DNA of 64,000 nucleotides from Phyllobacteriaceae bacterium (GTDB lineage: Bacteria; Pseudomonadota; Alphaproteobacteria; Rhizobiales; Rhizobiaceae). This document shows positions 61,547-64,000 of the stretch, in pieces. The notes beneath the pieces were generated by a model. That model did no database searches and was not told the origin of the DNA. It was given only the letters and a program-made list of their open reading frames with translations. The stretch is taken from assembly GCA_002708825.1 (NCBI GenBank), contig PAPF01000042.1, forward strand, positions 61,368-125,367. Direction: 5' to 3'. The stretch's first letter is position 1, and each line of letters begins with the position of its first letter. A program made the position numbers and the translations under genes.

Positions 61547-62092
61547 ATGACCAAGCCGCCCGTCGGCCTGCTGGAGCGCATGTCGCTTGCCGTCGAGAAC
61601 GTCGCCGGCATCCTGCTGGCCCTCATCACGATCCTGATCGTCGTCTCGGCCATCGGACGCTACCTTCTGGCATGGCCGGTGCCTGACGCCTTCGACCTGT
61701 CGCGCTTCCTGATCGGCGCCGCGATCATGTGGGGCTTCGCCTCCGTCGGCTACCGGGGATCGCATATCAAGGTGGACATCGTCGCCGAGATGCTGCCGCC
61801 CGGCGCGCGGCGCTGGATCGACAGTTTCGCCTGGGCGGTACTGCTGCTCTTCTCGGTGCTGCTGACCTGGAAGATGTTCGGCCGCGTCACCAGCGCCTAC
61901 CATAGCGGCGAGGCCACGTTCGACCTGCGCATGCCGGCCTGGATTTTCCTCGGCATCATCTGGCTCGGCGTTGCCTTCGCCAACGTCGCCATCGTGGCGC
62001 GTCTCGTACTCGTGGCCAGCGGGCGGGCGACCCTGGAGCATTTCGAGAACACGGAAATCGCCGAGCCAGAAGAGACGGAGCAACGGCCATGA
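61547..62092 (+). CDS. TRAP transporter small permease (DctQ type)
   Basis: The 181-residue membrane protein has four helices and the family pattern 'VPDAFDLSRFLIGAAIMWGF' and 'GSHIKVDIVAEMLPPGARRW'. It lies 71 bases after the receptor gene and overlaps the large permease start by four bases (ATGA). Confidence 0.92.
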   Translation: MTKPPVGLLERMSLAVENVAGILLALITILIVVSAIGRYLLAWPVPDAFDLSRFLIGAAIMWGFASVGYRGSHIKVDIVAEMLPPGARRWIDSFAWAVLLLFSVLLTWKMFGRVTSAYHSGEATFDLRMPAWIFLGIIWLGVAFANVAIVARLVLVASGRATLEHFENTEIAEPEETEQRP

Positions 62093-63384
62093 GCAGCGCC
62101 GATCTCGTTGCCGTCGCCGGTTTTGTCGTCCTCTTCGCGCTGATGCTGCTGCGCGTTCCGATCGGCATCGCCATGGGCCTTGTCGGCGTGGGCGGCTTCG
62201 CCGCCATCACCGGGTGGAAACCGGCGCTGAACCTGCTGGCGCAGTCGCCGGTGCGCACCATCACCGACTTCAACCTCAGCCTCATTCCCTTCTTCATCCT
62301 GATGGGCGTCCTGGCGACAAATTCCGGCATGTCGCGCGAACTGTTCCGCACCGGACAGGCCTGGTTTGGTTCGTTCAAGGGCGGCATGGCCCTGTCCACC
62401 GTGGGCGCCTGTGCGGGTTTCGCGGCCATTTGCGGTTCATCGGTCGCCACCGCCGCCACCATGACCAAGATCGCCCTGCCGGAAATGCAGCGCGTGGGCT
62501 ATCGCGACGATGTCGCGGCCGGGGTCATCGCAGCCGGCGGGACGCTCGGCATCCTCATTCCTCCCTCCGTCGTGCTCGCCGTCTATGCCTTCATCACCGA
62601 GCAGGACGTGGGAAAACTGTTCATCGCCGGCGTCGTGCCGGGCTTGCTGGCCATCCTCATGTACATGGTCACGGTGCGGGTCGCCTATGCCCGGTCACTG
62701 CCGGCCGGCGAGCCCTTCGACCTGGGCGAAGCCATCCGCTCGCTGAGCGGTGTCTGGGCCGTGCTGCTGTTGTTCGTGGCGATCATCGGGTCGATCTATT
62801 TCGGCGTGGTGACGGCCACGGAAGCCGCCGCCGTGGGCTCGCTGCTGACCGCGCTGATCGGCATCGCGCGCGGACGCCTCGGGCCGAGGCTGATCCTGGA
62901 AAGCCTGGTGGAGGCGCTGCGCACCTCGGTCGCCATCTACACCATCCTGATCGGCGCCATCCTGTTCGGCTATTTCCTGGCGATCACGCAGACGCCCCAG
63001 AAGATCACCGCCTTCCTTGTGGCGATGGATCTCGGCGCCTACGGCACGCTGGCGATCATCCTGGGCTTCTTCCTGCTGATGGGCTGCATCCTGGATGCCA
63101 TGGCCATGATCATCCTGCTGGTGCCGATCGTCTTCCCGGTGATCACGCAACTCGGCTTCGACCCGATCTGGTTCGGCGTCATCATTGTCATGACGGTGGA
63201 ACTGGGCCTCATCACGCCGCCGGTCGGCATGAACGTCTTCGTCATCAACACCATCGCGCGCGAAGTGAAGCTGCCGACGATCTTTCGCGGCGTGCTGCCC
63301 TTCGTGGCGGTGGACGTGCTGCGGCTGATCCTGCTTATCATCTTCCCGGCACTGGTGATGTTCCTGCCGATGACCATGAAATGA
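62089..63384 (+). CDS. TRAP transporter large permease (DctM type)
   Basis: The 431-residue membrane protein has about 12 helices and the signatures 'LIPFFILMGVLATNSGMSRE', 'AGGTLGILIPPSVVLAVYAF' and 'TATEAAAVGSLLTALIG', 'ELGLITPPVGMNVFVINTIA'. It is of usual length, without the insert seen in the hut-linked permease. Cotranscribed with the receptor and small permease. Confidence 0.95.
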   Translation: MSSADLVAVAGFVVLFALMLLRVPIGIAMGLVGVGGFAAITGWKPALNLLAQSPVRTITDFNLSLIPFFILMGVLATNSGMSRELFRTGQAWFGSFKGGMALSTVGACAGFAAICGSSVATAATMTKIALPEMQRVGYRDDVAAGVIAAGGTLGILIPPSVVLAVYAFITEQDVGKLFIAGVVPGLLAILMYMVTVRVAYARSLPAGEPFDLGEAIRSLSGVWAVLLLFVAIIGSIYFGVVTATEAAAVGSLLTALIGIARGRLGPRLILESLVEALRTSVAIYTILIGAILFGYFLAITQTPQKITAFLVAMDLGAYGTLAIILGFFLLMGCILDAMAMIILLVPIVFPVITQLGFDPIWFGVIIVMTVELGLITPPVGMNVFVINTIAREVKLPTIFRGVLPFVAVDVLRLILLIIFPALVMFLPMTMK

Positions 63385-63422
63385 GCGCCTGAGCAGGCCG
63401 AGACACGAGACGGAGAGAGCCG

Positions 63423-63887
63423 ATGGACGTTGCCGCGCCGGAACTGAGGCACCTTTGCGACCTGAAGGTGGAACTGGCCCCGATCATGGAACTGGGCGAC
63501 GCACCACGCGGACGCCGGCGGATCATTCCGATCACCGGCGGCACGGTGAGCGGCGAACGGCTGAACGGGACCATCCTCAACCTGGGCGCGGACTGGCAGA
63601 CCATCCTGGCCGACGGAACGGCGGAACTGGACACGCGCTATTCCATGCAGACCCATGACGGCGCGATCATCGACATCCGCAATTTCGGCTTCCGGCACGG
63701 TCCGGCCGAGGTGATCGCGGCACTCGGGCGGGGCGAGGCGGTCGATCCGTCACACTATTACATGCGCACGCATCCGCGCTTCGAGACCGGCGACGAACGC
63801 TATGCCTGGCTCAACCGGATGATCTGCGTTGGAACCGGGTCGAGGCAGGCCGACCACGTGCGCATCACCTTCTTCGAGGTGCTCTGA
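63423..63887 (+). CDS. DUF3237 family protein
   Basis: The 154-residue soluble protein has the DUF3237 features 'LRHLCDLKVELAPIMELG', 'RRRIIPITGGTVSGERLNGT', 'WQTILADGTAELDTRYSMQT' and 'RFETGDERYAWLNRMICVGT'. The molecular function of the family is unknown; members often neighbour catabolic or transport genes. GGAGAGAG precedes the ATG, 38 bases after the permease stop, so it may belong to the TRAP operon and act on its substrate. A palindromic repeat begins 14 bases after its stop. Confidence 0.88.
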   Translation: MDVAAPELRHLCDLKVELAPIMELGDAPRGRRRIIPITGGTVSGERLNGTILNLGADWQTILADGTAELDTRYSMQTHDGAIIDIRNFGFRHGPAEVIAALGRGEAVDPSHYYMRTHPRFETGDERYAWLNRMICVGTGSRQADHVRITFFEVL

Positions 63888-63901
63888 ACGGCCTGCTTTT
63901 C

Positions 63902-64000
63902 TTCACGCAATTTCGCGGGCGCGAAAGTCTGCAACTTTCGCTGAAATTGCTCCCTTTCACGCAATTTCGCGGGCGCGAAAGTCTGCAACTTTCGCTGAAA
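63902..64000. repeat. 54-bp tandem palindromic repeat, running off the window
   Basis: One complete 54-bp unit (63902-63955) and 45 bases of an identical second unit. Each unit is almost wholly self-complementary: outer arms GCAATTTC/GAAATTGC enclose the inner hairpins TTTCGCG-GG-CGCGAAA and GCGAAAGT-CTGCA-ACTTTCGC. Read in reverse the units encode a repeated 'LQTFAPAKLRE' peptide, but this is a by-product of the repeat. It is a REP/RIME-like intergenic element; true copy number is unknown. Confidence 0.85.

Noticed and set aside
63902..64000. Possible CRISPR array
   Set aside because: Units are directly adjacent with no unique spacers, strongly palindromic, and no cas genes are present.

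Overview
This is a GC-rich chromosomal segment from an alphaproteobacterium, most likely of the order Hyphomicrobiales (Rhizobiales). The signs are the rhizobial flagellar set (MotC, FlaF, FlbT and an FtcR/Rem-type regulator), the motB-motC-fliK and ftcR-flgE-flgK-flgL-flaF-flbT-flgD-fliQ gene orders, and the rpmH-rnpA-yidC and engB/argB neighbours. I saw no insertion sequence, prophage or CRISPR array.

Region 1 (1-28647) is a large flagellar cluster. It runs fliG(partial)-flhB-hypothetical-GGDEF on the plus strand, facing fliF-fliH-motB-motC-fliK on the minus strand. Then come two flagellin genes, a quorum-sensing island (VisN/VisR-like LuxR, small helical protein, LuxR, LuxI, stand-alone LuxR-type HTH), an export/rod set (flhA-fliR-fliJ-flgJ-flgN and a FliL-like protein), and ftcR followed by flgE-flgK-flgL-flaF-flbT-flgD-fliQ. 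The LuxI protein carries all the canonical catalytic residues and its LuxR partner has a full acyl-homoserine-lactone pocket. Quorum sensing is therefore physically embedded among motility genes. FlbT, a flagellin-mRNA regulator in Caulobacter, is encoded here, and the leader of the first flagellin gene can fold so that its ribosome binding site is paired.

Region 2 (28648-44308) is metabolic. It holds an acyl-CoA dehydrogenase and a complete five-step histidine-degradation locus. One arm is hutI-hutH-hutG-hutU followed by a three-gene TRAP transporter. The divergent arm is hutF-hutC. A TGTA-N2-TACA palindrome lies between them. An AraC regulator, an NmrA-like reductase, two small membrane proteins and tRNA-Arg(ACG) follow.

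Region 3 (44309-60330) has a TVP38/MerA-like/histidine-kinase operon and then the housekeeping genes rpmH, rnpA, yidC, engB and argB. Envelope and redox-stress modules are interspersed: an acetyltransferase, two FAS1 proteins, a PepSY/two-component/cytochrome b561 module, an exported MsrB, and a SigK-like sigma factor with an RskA-like anti-sigma factor. Region 4 (60331-64000) is a second TRAP operon with a DUF3237 protein, ending in a 54-bp palindromic tandem repeat that runs off the window.

The strongest leads are the quorum-sensing island inside the flagellar cluster (with a 65-residue HTH-only protein and a nested palindrome before luxI), the occluded flagellin ribosome binding site, a new paralogous pair of small helical proteins, the hut-linked TRAP transporter, and the terminal repeat.
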